Positions 17,785-26,162 of a stretch of DNA of 64,000 bases are shown here, piece after piece. A program made the position numbers and the translations under genes. Origin of the DNA: LMUY01 sp965199005. Lineage in GTDB: Bacteria > Pseudomonadota > Alphaproteobacteria > Acetobacterales > Acetobacteraceae. The stretch spans positions 2,046,001 through 2,110,000 of the forward strand of contig CBDAQK010000006.1 in assembly GCA_965199005.1 (NCBI GenBank). Direction: 5' to 3'. The notes beneath the pieces were generated by a model, which searched no databases, was not told the origin of the DNA, and worked only from the letters and a program-made list of their open reading frames with translations. Within the stretch, counting starts at the first letter, position 1, and every line of letters begins with the position of its first letter.

Positions 17785-18765
17785 TCAGCCTACCGCGACC
17801 TGGCAGCTCTCAAACCCCCGGCGAAGCTGGGGCCGGTTCAGGTTCCGCCCGATGAACACCAAGCGCGACCGCCGCTCCTCGCCGGCCGGCCACGGGCCAA
17901 TGAAATCCCCATCCGCGATCATGTGCACGGCCTGGAAGGCGAACCGGCGATCCTCACCCTGATAGTGCAGGATCCCCTTGGTCCGCAGCAAATCCTGTCC
18001 CTTTTCTTGCAGGAGATGACCAATCCAGGCGTTGAATTTTTCCGGATCGATCGGCCGCGTCAGCTCGAACGACATGCTGTTGATGTCGTCGTTATGTTCG
18101 TGCTCGCTGTCCGTGAGGAAATCCGGCTGCACGTCCGCCAGGATGCGCTGCAGGTCGAACGCGCCCTGGTTCAGCACCGAGCCGATGTCCACCGCCGAGC
18201 GCTGGGTGCGGTGGATCTTGGCGAACCGGTTGATCTTGCGGATATCCGCCTCCACCGCCTCCAGCTCTGCCGGGCTGACGAGGTCGGTCTTGTTCAGCAC
18301 GATGACGTCGGCAAAGGCCAGTTGCGCCGCGGCCTCCGTGCTGTCGGCCAGGCGGGCCGGCAGGTTCTTGGCGTCCACCACGGTGACGATGGCGTCCAGC
18401 CGCGTTCTGGACCGCACGCCCTCATCCACGAAGAAGGTCTGCGCGACGGGCGCCGGGTTGGCGAGCCCCGTGGTCTCGATAATGATCCCGTCGAACTTGC
18501 CGCGCCGCTTCACCAGCCCGCCCACGATGCGGATCAGATCGCCGCGGACGGTGCAGCAGATGCAGCCATTGTTCATTTCGAACACTTCCTCGTCGGTATC
18601 CACGACGAGGTCGTTGTCGACGCCCAACTCGCCAAACTCGTTGATCACGACGGCGTATTTCTGGCCGTGATTCTCGGAAAGGATGCGGTTGAGCAGGGTC
18701 GTCTTGCCGGCACCGAGGTAGCCGGTGAGAACGGTGACGGGAATCAGGTCAGCAGGGTCGGACAT
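17785..18765 (-). CDS. CobW/COG0523 family GTP-binding metallochaperone
   Basis: A 326-residue G3E-family P-loop GTPase. Walker A is GYLGAGKTTLLN near residue 15, the metal-binding CxCC motif is NGCICCTVRGDL, Walker B is IIIETTGLANP, and the guanine-specific motif is VLNKTDL. The C-terminal CobW_C domain includes GILHYQGEDRRFAFQAVHM and the ending RSRLVFIGRNL. Members insert zinc or other metals into client proteins. The ATG at 18765 overlaps the preceding stop by one base (TGATG). No Zur box was seen nearby. Confidence 0.92.
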   Translation of the reverse strand: MSDPADLIPVTVLTGYLGAGKTTLLNRILSENHGQKYAVVINEFGELGVDNDLVVDTDEEVFEMNNGCICCTVRGDLIRIVGGLVKRRGKFDGIIIETTGLANPAPVAQTFFVDEGVRSRTRLDAIVTVVDAKNLPARLADSTEAAAQLAFADVIVLNKTDLVSPAELEAVEADIRKINRFAKIHRTQRSAVDIGSVLNQGAFDLQRILADVQPDFLTDSEHEHNDDINSMSFELTRPIDPEKFNAWIGHLLQEKGQDLLRTKGILHYQGEDRRFAFQAVHMIADGDFIGPWPAGEERRSRLVFIGRNLNRPQLRRGFESCQVAVG

Positions 18766-19982
18766 CAGGCGCCTCGAACGGTTCGTGCCATCATATAGGC
18801 GCGGCTCTCGGCCAGCCCCAGCCCTAAGAGCAGGAAGAACCAACCGGAGAGCGGCATGGAGAGCAGGTCGCTGGTGCTGGCAACCGGCCACTCCTGGATC
18901 AGCGCGGCCACGAACAGCCCGACGCGCAGCGGCGCCGGGTCGCGCCACAGCCCGGCGGCGAGCGGGCGCAGCCAGGCGACCACCAGCGCGCAGAACAGCA
19001 GCAGACCCGGCAGCCCCGACTCGACGGCTGCCTGCAAATAGTGGTTGTGGGGGTGCTGGACGCACATACCGGCGCCCCCGCTATCGCCGCCATGCCAACC
19101 CTGGAAATAGGCCGGTTCCGCACAATGGCGGCGGAACCCGTCGAACCCGAGGCCGAACACCGGGTGGGCCTCCACCATAGCCGCCGCCCGCATCGCGATC
19201 AGGCCGTAGGGGCTTTGCGGGAAATGCTCCATCTGGTCGGTGAATTTGCCGACCAGGCGGTGGAAGGTCGGCGGCACGGCCACGGCGGACACGCCCACCA
19301 GCAATGCCGCTCCGGCGCAGGCGGCCAGGACGCCGGGTCGCAACCTCGGCAGCAGCAACCCGGTGACCAAAAGCCCGAGCCCCGTCAGCAGCAGTGGCAT
19401 CCGTTGCCCGATCAGGACCACGATCAACACCGAGGCAACCAGCAGCACCAGGCCGCCCCAGCGCCCGAGCCAGACCATCGCCGGCAACACGGTAGGGAAC
19501 AGCAGGCGGGTGAACGGTGCGCCGGCCCGGGGATGCTCGAACGGGCCGGTCAGCTCGCCGTCGCCCGAGCGCGGATAGCCCTGCAGGTTTCGGCCGGTTG
19601 CGAGTTGCAAGACGGTCTGGGCCGCGATGTACAGCGTCGCTAAGGCCGCCACCCGCGCCAGCCATAGCCGCCGCCAAGGGAGCCGGAGCACCCAATGGTC
19701 CAACGCGGCAACAAAGATCAGGAAGCGAACCGCCGCCACCGCCTGGCCCAGCCCGCCCTGCACCGAACAGGCGACCAGCCATGCCCACCAGACAAAGCCG
19801 ATCAGCACCCAGGCCGTCCGCAACCACCGCCAATCACCCGTGGCCCCGCTGCGGAGCAAGAAGCAAAGGCTGGTGACAACCATCAGCACGTCCGCCACAG
19901 CGCGCCCATGCAACAGAAAAACCGGGCAGATCAGCAGGCAGCCGATCGCGAGGCTCTCCAACGCGGTCAAAATGCCAGTCAT
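18765..19982 (-). CDS. O-antigen ligase/polymerase-like membrane protein
   Basis: A 405-residue integral membrane protein with about ten hydrophobic segments and the O-antigen ligase layout. The large periplasmic loop contains LGFDGFRRHCAEP and VQHPHNHYLQAAVESGLPG, where the HxHNxYL-type motif is the hallmark of WaaL/PglL-type and Wzy-like proteins. It likely attaches or polymerises surface polysaccharide. The ATG at 19982 overlaps the glycosyltransferase stop by one base. A short tandem repeat (MTGILMTGIL when read upstream) sits at the start, so the exact first codon could be one repeat earlier. Confidence 0.85.
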   Translation of the reverse strand: MTGILTALESLAIGCLLICPVFLLHGRAVADVLMVVTSLCFLLRSGATGDWRWLRTAWVLIGFVWWAWLVACSVQGGLGQAVAAVRFLIFVAALDHWVLRLPWRRLWLARVAALATLYIAAQTVLQLATGRNLQGYPRSGDGELTGPFEHPRAGAPFTRLLFPTVLPAMVWLGRWGGLVLLVASVLIVVLIGQRMPLLLTGLGLLVTGLLLPRLRPGVLAACAGAALLVGVSAVAVPPTFHRLVGKFTDQMEHFPQSPYGLIAMRAAAMVEAHPVFGLGFDGFRRHCAEPAYFQGWHGGDSGGAGMCVQHPHNHYLQAAVESGLPGLLLFCALVVAWLRPLAAGLWRDPAPLRVGLFVAALIQEWPVASTSDLLSMPLSGWFFLLLGLGLAESRAYMMARTVRGA

Positions 19983-21040
19983 CAAAATGCCAGTAATTCC
20001 TCGCGCAGTCCGGCCAGCCGGCGGCCGGCGGCCGGCGTGTCGAATTGCAGCGCGCGCGTGCGGCCGGCCGCCGCCATGGCGGTTCGCCTGCCGGCATCCG
20101 TGGCCAGCGACAGGATGGACGCCGCCAACGCACCCGCAGCCTCCGGCTCCACATAGAGCGCGCAATCACCCGCCACCTCCGGCAAGGCACCGCGGCGCGA
20201 GCAAATCAACGGCGTGCCATGCGCCAGGGCCTCCAGCGCCGTCAGGCCGAACGGCTCCGCCCAGCGGCTCGGGACGACGGCGATCGCGGCCCGGCCCATC
20301 CGCTCCATGGCCGCCTCGTACGGCAGGTAGCCGGTGGTGGTGATGCCCACCTCCGCGGCCCGGCGGACCACCCGTTCGGTGAACGTCGTAACCGGGCTGT
20401 CGGGAACGAAGCGATCCGCGCCGACCATCTCCGCACGCCAGCCCGGCAGTTGCGGCAGAGCCGTGGCACAGGCCTCCACGAAGCTGTCCGCGCCCTTGTC
20501 AGACACGACCCGGCCGACAAACAGGATGACCCGGTCGCGCACCCGGCGCGTCCGTTCCGGCACGTCGACACAATTGGGGAGGACTGCCACCTCCCCTTCT
20601 ACATCACTCAGGAACAGGCGACGCAAATAGTCGGAAACGGTGACCACGCGGTCCACCCGGCGTAGCAGCTTGGCCCGGTCGGCCGCACTCTTGGCGCCCC
20701 GCATGCCTTGTGGGTCGTTGTGCAGGAACAAGGACACCCGCGCAGAGCGCCCGGCCAGCGCCAGGGCGATTTCGGGCCGGTTATGCACCTCGATCAAATC
20801 GGGTGCGAGATCACGGAGAATCCTGCCCACGCCGGCGGCATAACGCTCCGTGCCAGACAAGCCCCATCCGGGGGGCGCCGGATGAAACGCCACGTCTGCG
20901 AACGGGTTCTCCACCGGCCGCCCGACCACGTCGCCCCCGGCCGCCCGGACCAGCCGGTGAACGAGCAGACCAATGGCTCCCACGGCATCCGGAGAAAACC
21001 CCTCCCGTGGTGGCAGGACCGTGGCGACGACCCCCGTCAG
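19982..21040 (-). CDS. Glycosyltransferase family 4 (GT-B) with unclear start codon
   Basis: A retaining GT-B glycosyltransferase. The N-terminal acceptor domain shows LPPREGFSPDAVGAIG and DLIEVHNRPEIAL. The C-terminal donor domain shows VILFVGRVVSDKGADSFVEA and the EX7E motif in EPFGLTALEALAHGTPLI. Conserved coding extends upstream of the first normal start (GTG at 20983): the in-frame VVATVLPPREGFSP is typical of the family. No ATG, GTG or TTG exists in frame before it, so either a CTG at 21040 is used, translation starts late at 20983, or a one-base deletion has separated a GTG near 21056. It is translationally coupled to the ligase gene. Confidence 0.8.
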   Translation of the reverse strand: MTGVVATVLPPREGFSPDAVGAIGLLVHRLVRAAGGDVVGRPVENPFADVAFHPAPPGWGLSGTERYAAGVGRILRDLAPDLIEVHNRPEIALALAGRSARVSLFLHNDPQGMRGAKSAADRAKLLRRVDRVVTVSDYLRRLFLSDVEGEVAVLPNCVDVPERTRRVRDRVILFVGRVVSDKGADSFVEACATALPQLPGWRAEMVGADRFVPDSPVTTFTERVVRRAAEVGITTTGYLPYEAAMERMGRAAIAVVPSRWAEPFGLTALEALAHGTPLICSRRGALPEVAGDCALYVEPEAAGALAASILSLATDAGRRTAMAAAGRTRALQFDTPAAGRRLAGLREELLAF

Positions 21041-21068
21041 GTGACCAACACCACCGCCGCGGGAGCCC

Positions 21069-21713
21069 TCAAGGAACCGCCTCGTACTGCGCCAGGTGCC
21101 ACGCCGCCGGTTCGCGGGCGGCGGCCTCGTACCACTCGATCATCAACGGATGCTCGCGCACGGCCTGGCAATATGCCTGAGACCCCGCCGAGAGTTCGGG
21201 CAAATAGGACAGGAAGCGGGCCACGATGGGGGCATACATCGCGTCCGCGGCACCAAACTGGTCGCTATATAGGAAGCGCGTGCCCTGGCGCGCGTCCCGC
21301 CAGATCGTTTCGATCCGCGCGATGTCGGCCAGCACCTCCTCCGTTGCGGGCGAGTGACGGTGCCGGCCCAGATTCATCGGCATCGCACGCCGCAAGGGAG
21401 CAAAGCCCGCATGCATCTCCGCGGCGATGGACCGGGCCGCGGCGCGGGCCACCCGGTCGGCGGGCCACAAACCCGGTTGGACCTCGGCGCAATACTCGCA
21501 CAATGCCAGGCTTTCCCACACCTTGGCACCCCGGTGCTGCAGGTAGGGGACCATCCCCGCGGGTGTCGCTTGCTTCACCGCCGGGGTGCCCCCGCCGGCA
21601 ATCGGGATCACCTGTTCCTCCACGGCCAGACCTGCCAGCCGCACCACCAGCCAGCCGCGCAACGACCAGGATGAGTAGCGGCGCGTGCCGATGACGAGCG
21701 TTCCGTCGGCCAT
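21069..21713 (-). CDS. Glutathione S-transferase family protein
   Basis: A 214-residue cytoplasmic GST-fold protein. The thioredoxin-like domain opens LVIGTRRYSSWSLRGWLVVR, where the YSSWSLR segment holds the glutathione-activating serine, and continues with the cis-proline region TPAGMVPYLQ and the ESLALCEYCAE glutathione gamma-glutamyl site. A helical C-terminal domain follows. The frame stays open for 1.6 kb upstream, but that is only antisense to the aminotransferase; the ATG at 21713 gives the normal family length. Substrate unknown. Confidence 0.88.
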   Translation of the reverse strand: MADGTLVIGTRRYSSWSLRGWLVVRLAGLAVEEQVIPIAGGGTPAVKQATPAGMVPYLQHRGAKVWESLALCEYCAEVQPGLWPADRVARAAARSIAAEMHAGFAPLRRAMPMNLGRHRHSPATEEVLADIARIETIWRDARQGTRFLYSDQFGAADAMYAPIVARFLSYLPELSAGSQAYCQAVREHPLMIEWYEAAAREPAAWHLAQYEAVP

Positions 21714-21788
21714 TGAAACTCCGCGGGTTGAGATTGGGGTACGACAATGCCACGGTGCTGCCTCGCCGCAAACGGGGTTGCCGCCGCC

Positions 21789-23114
21789 ATGAACGAGATC
21801 AGCCGTCCCAACAACCTTGACGCGTTCTGGATGCCCTTCAGCTCCAACCGCAACTTCAAGGTGACTCCGCGCCTGCTGGCCCGGGCGGAGGGCATGTTCT
21901 ACTTCACCAACGACAACCGCAAGGTGCTGGATGGCACCGCCGGGCTGTGGTGCTGCAATGCCGGGCACGGCCGGCGGGAGATCGTCGAGGCGATCCAGAA
22001 ACAGGCGGCGACAATGGACTTCGCCCCGACCTTCAATATGGGCCACCCCATCGCCTTCCAAGCCGCCGCGCGCCTGGCGGAAATCACGCCGGACGGGATG
22101 GACAAGATATTCTTCACCAATTCCGGGTCGGAGAGCGCGGATACGGCGCTGAAGATCGCGCTGGCCTACCATCGGGCGCGGGGCGAAGGCGGCCGCAATC
22201 GGCTGATCGGGCGCGAACGCGGCTATCATGGCGTCGGGTTCGGCGGCATGTCGGTGGGCGGCATCGGCGGCAACCGCAAGCAATTCGGCGCCCTTCTGCC
22301 CTATGTGGACCATTTGCCGCACACGCTGGACCTGACGCGCAACGCCTACAGCCAGGGACTTCCCACCCATGGCGCAGACCGGGCAGACGCGCTGGAGGCA
22401 TTGGTCGCGCTGCATGGGGCGGAGACGATCGCGGCGGTGATGGTGGAGCCGGTCGCTGGCTCGACGGGTGTGTTGCCACCTCCCCAGGGGTATTTGCAGC
22501 GGTTGCGCCACATCTGCACGAAGTATGGCATCCTCTTGATATTCGACGAAGTCATCACCGGGTTTGGCCGCATGGGGGCGAATTTCGGTGCCGAGGCGCT
22601 GGGTGTCGTGCCGGACATCATGACGATGGCCAAGGGCCTGACCAATGCGGCGGTTCCGATGGGGGCGGTTGCGGCCAGCAACGACATTTACGACACGATC
22701 GTGCATGGTGCGCCGGAAGGCATCGAGTTGTTCCACGGCTACACCTATTCCGGCCATCCCTTGGCCTCGGCGGCGGCCATCGCGTCGATGGACCTGCAGC
22801 GCGCGGAGGATCTGCCCGGCCGGGCACGCAAGATCGAGCCTTATTGGCAGCAGGCAATGCACTCGATGCGCGGGCTGCCGAATGTGGTGGATATCCGCAA
22901 CGCCGGGCTGATCGCCGGGATCGAACTGCAGCCGCGCGCGGGCAAGCCGACCCAGCGCGCCATGCAGATTATGGGCCATTGTTTCGATGCCGGGCTGCTG
23001 ATCCGCACCACGGGCGACATCATTGCGCTGTCGCCGCCGTTGATCATCGAGGAGTCGCATGTCGACCGGATCGTCGAGACGCTGACGCAGGCGATCCGGG
23101 CCGAGGCTGCGTAG
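21789..23114 (+). CDS. Omega-amino acid (beta-alanine):pyruvate aminotransferase, class III
   Basis: A 441-residue PLP enzyme. It has FWMPFSSNRNFKVTPRLL, the DGTAGLWCCNAGHGR substrate region, the FTNSGSESADTALKIA phosphate site, ILLIFDEVITGFGRMG and the PLP lysine in MTMAKGLTNAAVPMGA. These match omega-amino acid:pyruvate transaminases, which interconvert beta-alanine and pyruvate with malonate semialdehyde and alanine. The ATG at 21789 is preferred over an ATG at 21747, because family members begin close to this point. It is divergent from the GST gene. Confidence 0.92.
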   Translation: MNEISRPNNLDAFWMPFSSNRNFKVTPRLLARAEGMFYFTNDNRKVLDGTAGLWCCNAGHGRREIVEAIQKQAATMDFAPTFNMGHPIAFQAAARLAEITPDGMDKIFFTNSGSESADTALKIALAYHRARGEGGRNRLIGRERGYHGVGFGGMSVGGIGGNRKQFGALLPYVDHLPHTLDLTRNAYSQGLPTHGADRADALEALVALHGAETIAAVMVEPVAGSTGVLPPPQGYLQRLRHICTKYGILLIFDEVITGFGRMGANFGAEALGVVPDIMTMAKGLTNAAVPMGAVAASNDIYDTIVHGAPEGIELFHGYTYSGHPLASAAAIASMDLQRAEDLPGRARKIEPYWQQAMHSMRGLPNVVDIRNAGLIAGIELQPRAGKPTQRAMQIMGHCFDAGLLIRTTGDIIALSPPLIIEESHVDRIVETLTQAIRAEAA

Positions 23115-23187
23115 CGGTTGCGAGTCGTCCGAAACGTGGAATCCGGCCATGTGGATGACACTTTCGGGCCATCGGGTTTGAGTGGCG

Positions 23188-23607
23188 ATGAGCGTGGAAA
23201 TCGAATTCCCGTTGGAGTTCATTGTTCGAGGAACCCCGGTTTCCCTGCAGGCCAAACGTCGACAATCCAAAACGTTCTGGAAAGACCGGGTCAAACAAGC
23301 GAGTTACACCGCCTTGCCGGAAGCCCATTTCTCAACTGAGGGCCGTGTATCGGTCACGTTGTTTTACTTTCCCAGCATGGTCATGGAAGGTGACATCGAC
23401 AATATCGTAAAACCGGTCTTGGACGCATTGCGCAACCATATCTACCGCGATGACAAACAGGTTGAGCGAGTCTGGGTGCAGAAATTCGAACCAGGCCGGA
23501 TTTTCCAGTTCACCAATCCATCTGAGGTGTTGTCGAAAGCTTTGATCGCCGAAAGGCCGCTGCTTTATATCCGCCTCGGAGATAATCCCGCTGAAGGACT
23601 CGTTTGA
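23188..23607 (+). CDS. RusA-family Holliday junction resolvase-like nuclease
   Basis: A 139-residue protein with the RusA active-site layout. EGDIDNIVKPVLDAL gives Asp69, Asp71 and Lys75, and IYRDDKQVERV gives Asp88/Asp89. These line up with the catalytic Asp70, Asp72, Lys76 and Asp91 of E. coli RusA in spacing as well as identity. RusA dimers cut four-way DNA junctions and are usually prophage-borne. Here no phage gene is near. The stop overlaps the next ATG as TGATG, so it forms a two-gene unit with the HEPN-motif protein. A GTG at 23182 is an alternative start. Base composition looks less GC-rich than the flanks. Confidence 0.85.
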   Translation: MSVEIEFPLEFIVRGTPVSLQAKRRQSKTFWKDRVKQASYTALPEAHFSTEGRVSVTLFYFPSMVMEGDIDNIVKPVLDALRNHIYRDDKQVERVWVQKFEPGRIFQFTNPSEVLSKALIAERPLLYIRLGDNPAEGLV

Positions 23608-24263
23608 TGTCTTCGCCTGGTTTCAACGTCGAACAATCGATTATGGACACCATTGTGCCTGAGTTGGAAGCTGACGGTTACCGCGTTGTCATGCACCCGC
23701 TAAAAGAGTCGCTGCCAGCCTTCTTGAGCGGAATCCAGCCGGACATGGTCGCCTATAAGGGTGATCAAAAGCTAGCCATCGAAATTCTATCGCAACGGAG
23801 GCCCTCGAACTCAAGAGAACAGCACCTCCGCAAGATATTCATGGAGCACTCGGATTGGGCGCTTCGGCTTGTCTATGCTCCTCCGATTACATCCGAAGCA
23901 TCGCTTCCGGTTTTGGCAAAACACGTCATCAGTCAACATCTTACCCGGATCGAGGCCAGCATCGAGACGATGGGCCTCACGGCGGCGCTCCTGATGGGGT
24001 GGGCAGCTTTCGAAGCTGCGGCCCGGGCGCTGCTTCCATCAGACTTCAGGCTGCCACAGCCACCTGCCCGCCTCATCGAAGCATTAGCCTTCGAAGGCTA
24101 TGTAACGCCCGATGAAGCCGATGTGCTTTGGCGGCTAAGCTCCATGCGGACGGAAGTCGCGCACGGCAGCCTCGATCTGGTGCCAGCGCTAGGGGACGTG
24201 AGACGGCTCCTCAATACAACACGCCTACTGCTCGAATTAGACGAGGCGGATACCACTGCCTGA
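23607..24263 (+). CDS. Protein with degenerate restriction-nuclease-like N-domain and C-terminal HEPN-like RX4H domain
   Basis: A 218-residue protein that I cannot assign to a named family. Residues 20-95 resemble a PD-(D/E)XK fold: a predicted helix, then QPDMVAYKGDQKLAIEI (Pro45-Asp46, Glu59), although the usual lysine after the glutamate is missing. Residues 105-215 are all helix and contain RTEVAHG, where Arg181 and His186 form the RX4H motif of HEPN ribonucleases. It is coupled to the RusA-like gene by a one-base overlap. A nuclease/HEPN pair with atypical composition between metabolic genes suggests a defence or toxin-antitoxin-like cassette. Function is inferred, not known. Confidence 0.7.
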   Translation: MSSPGFNVEQSIMDTIVPELEADGYRVVMHPLKESLPAFLSGIQPDMVAYKGDQKLAIEILSQRRPSNSREQHLRKIFMEHSDWALRLVYAPPITSEASLPVLAKHVISQHLTRIEASIETMGLTAALLMGWAAFEAAARALLPSDFRLPQPPARLIEALAFEGYVTPDEADVLWRLSSMRTEVAHGSLDLVPALGDVRRLLNTTRLLLELDEADTTA

Positions 24264-24293
24264 GCTGCGGAGCACCGCGACGGCAAGCACGGT

Positions 24294-26084
24294 TCAGCCC
24301 GGCGGCGCGGCCGCACGCAGCAGCTTGGCGTAGCTGATGTCCTGCGCCTCCAACTGCGCCATCGTGGAAGCATAGGCAGTCTCGGCCGTCGTCCGCAGGG
24401 TGTGCCAGTGCAACAAACCCACGTGACGCACATCCGGATCGATCAGAAGGTCGGCACGTTCGCGGGCGCGTTGGGTGTGGGTCAGGCTGCTGGCGGTGGC
24501 AGTGCGGCTGATCACGCTGAACACGTTCACTGGGTGGCGGCGGCGATGGCGTAGCCGGTCATAGGCGTTCATCGTCTCGAACTCGCCCATGCTGGAGCTG
24601 AATTCGGCGTCAGACGGCATATCGACCCCGATCACCGGGCCGCGCCGGCGGTCTTGCATGAGGTCGACGGGGAAGTTGTTCATGATGCCGCCATCGACCA
24701 AGACATGCCCATCTTCGACCATCGGCGGCAAAATCCCCGGCAGCGCCGATGTCGCCCGCAAAGCACGCCACATCGGGCCGCGATCATGCACATGCGCCTG
24801 GCAAATAGTGAGGTCGGTCGACACGGCGAAAAACGGCCGCCAGGTGCTTTCTATCGTCAGCTGGCCGAAATGGTGGCGCAGCCGGGCCGCAACCTTATGC
24901 CCGCGCACCAATGCGATGATGGGCAGCGTGTAGTCGTTCACCGGGTTGCCGTTGCCGAACACGTGGTGCATCCGGTCAATGAGTTCCTGGTCGTCCCACT
25001 CGAACGCGGCGCCGCCCGCGATGATCGCGCCCATGCTGGTGCCTCCAACCAAGTCGATCGGGATGCCGACCTCCCGCAGGGCGCGGATGACGCCGAGATG
25101 GGCGAAGCCACGGGCGCCCCCGCCAGCCAAGGCCAGTCCGATCGCGCGGCCCCCTACCATGCGTGAGAGGAACGCCAAATCCGCCGCACGGCCCTGCCGC
25201 ACATGCAGGTGGGTGGCGATGTCCGTCCGGTTCTGCCAGCGCGGGGCAGGCGGATGCGGCGCGCTGTTCTCCGGGGATAGTGTCACCACGTCGATCTTGC
25301 GCTCGCCCGACGATGGGATGCGATGGGGCGGCGGCTCCGGCAGCGGCGGATGCCCGGCGAAGTCCACGTAGAGCAGGCGGTCCGCGCTGGCGATGCAGAG
25401 ATCGTCCCATATCGCGTCGTCGGGGCAGGTCACCAGCACCGTCAGGTCGTTCAGCATCTGCGCGGCCGAAATCTCGTCCGGCCCGAGCGTCAAATCCAAA
25501 TTCGAGAGCAGTTCCGCCGCCAAATTGTGGGCGCCCGCATCGGCCACCAGCGCGCGGCCGATCGCCATCAGGTCCACACCCTCCGCAACCGCGACCAGCG
25601 CAATACTGCTGGGACGCACGGCGCGGGCACGCGGCTGCAACTGCTTCATCAAGCTGCGGGCCAGATATTGGGTGATCTGCAACGTGCCGCGGTGCGAGCG
25701 CTCCAGGAACCGGCGGAAGGCGCTGCCCTGTACCTTCAGCAGGCTGCAATGGCGGAGTGCCACCACCCGGGTCGCACGGCGGATGCCAGCGATGACGCTG
25801 ATCTCGCCCAGCATTTCACCCGGACCGATCGGAGCCAGCTCCACCGCAACACCAGCGGCACCGGGCACCGCGGCACTTTGCAGCGTGCTCCCAAGACTGC
25901 CGTAGCGGACGATATAGGTGTGCTCCTGATCCTCTTCCTCGTCCAGCGTGTCACCGCCGCGCAAATCGATCCACTGCATGCCGTCCAGCAACACGGCCAA
26001 CTCGTCTGCCGGCACGTCGCTGAAGATGTCCAGATGCTGCAGCCAGAGCAGCGTGTCCCCAGGCGTGAATTGTAGCGCCTTCAT
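24294..26084 (-). CDS. Patatin-like phospholipase with N-terminal cyclic-nucleotide-binding domain
   Basis: A 596-residue protein. Residues 15-130 form a CRP/cNMP-type beta barrel (IGPGEMLGEISVIAG). Residues 155-300 are a linker region resembling that of NTE-type proteins. Residues 313-510 are the patatin domain: oxyanion loop GGGARGFAHLG, nucleophile Ser350 in GGTSMGAI, and Asp464 in DGGIMNNFP. This is the bacterial NTE/RssA-like architecture that hydrolyses lysophospholipids at the membrane; cyclic nucleotide control is possible but not proven for these domains. It is convergent with the nuclease cassette, with 30 bp between them. Confidence 0.92.
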   Translation of the reverse strand: MKALQFTPGDTLLWLQHLDIFSDVPADELAVLLDGMQWIDLRGGDTLDEEEDQEHTYIVRYGSLGSTLQSAAVPGAAGVAVELAPIGPGEMLGEISVIAGIRRATRVVALRHCSLLKVQGSAFRRFLERSHRGTLQITQYLARSLMKQLQPRARAVRPSSIALVAVAEGVDLMAIGRALVADAGAHNLAAELLSNLDLTLGPDEISAAQMLNDLTVLVTCPDDAIWDDLCIASADRLLYVDFAGHPPLPEPPPHRIPSSGERKIDVVTLSPENSAPHPPAPRWQNRTDIATHLHVRQGRAADLAFLSRMVGGRAIGLALAGGGARGFAHLGVIRALREVGIPIDLVGGTSMGAIIAGGAAFEWDDQELIDRMHHVFGNGNPVNDYTLPIIALVRGHKVAARLRHHFGQLTIESTWRPFFAVSTDLTICQAHVHDRGPMWRALRATSALPGILPPMVEDGHVLVDGGIMNNFPVDLMQDRRRGPVIGVDMPSDAEFSSSMGEFETMNAYDRLRHRRRHPVNVFSVISRTATASSLTHTQRARERADLLIDPDVRHVGLLHWHTLRTTAETAYASTMAQLEAQDISYAKLLRAAAPPG

Positions 26085-26162
26085 GCGTCCGCCCCGAAAA
26101 ACCGCTCGCTCGCAGCCTACACCGCCAGCCGATGCGCCCCCAAATGCCCGGCCGCACGATCA

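Noticed and set aside
19966..19998. Short tandem repeat CATCAAAATGCCAGT at the ligase gene start
   Set aside because: Two copies only; it affects the start choice but does not form a repeat array.
21714..23294. Upstream extension of the GST frame across the aminotransferase
   Set aside because: It is antisense to a complete PLP enzyme, and the GST fold starts at 21713.
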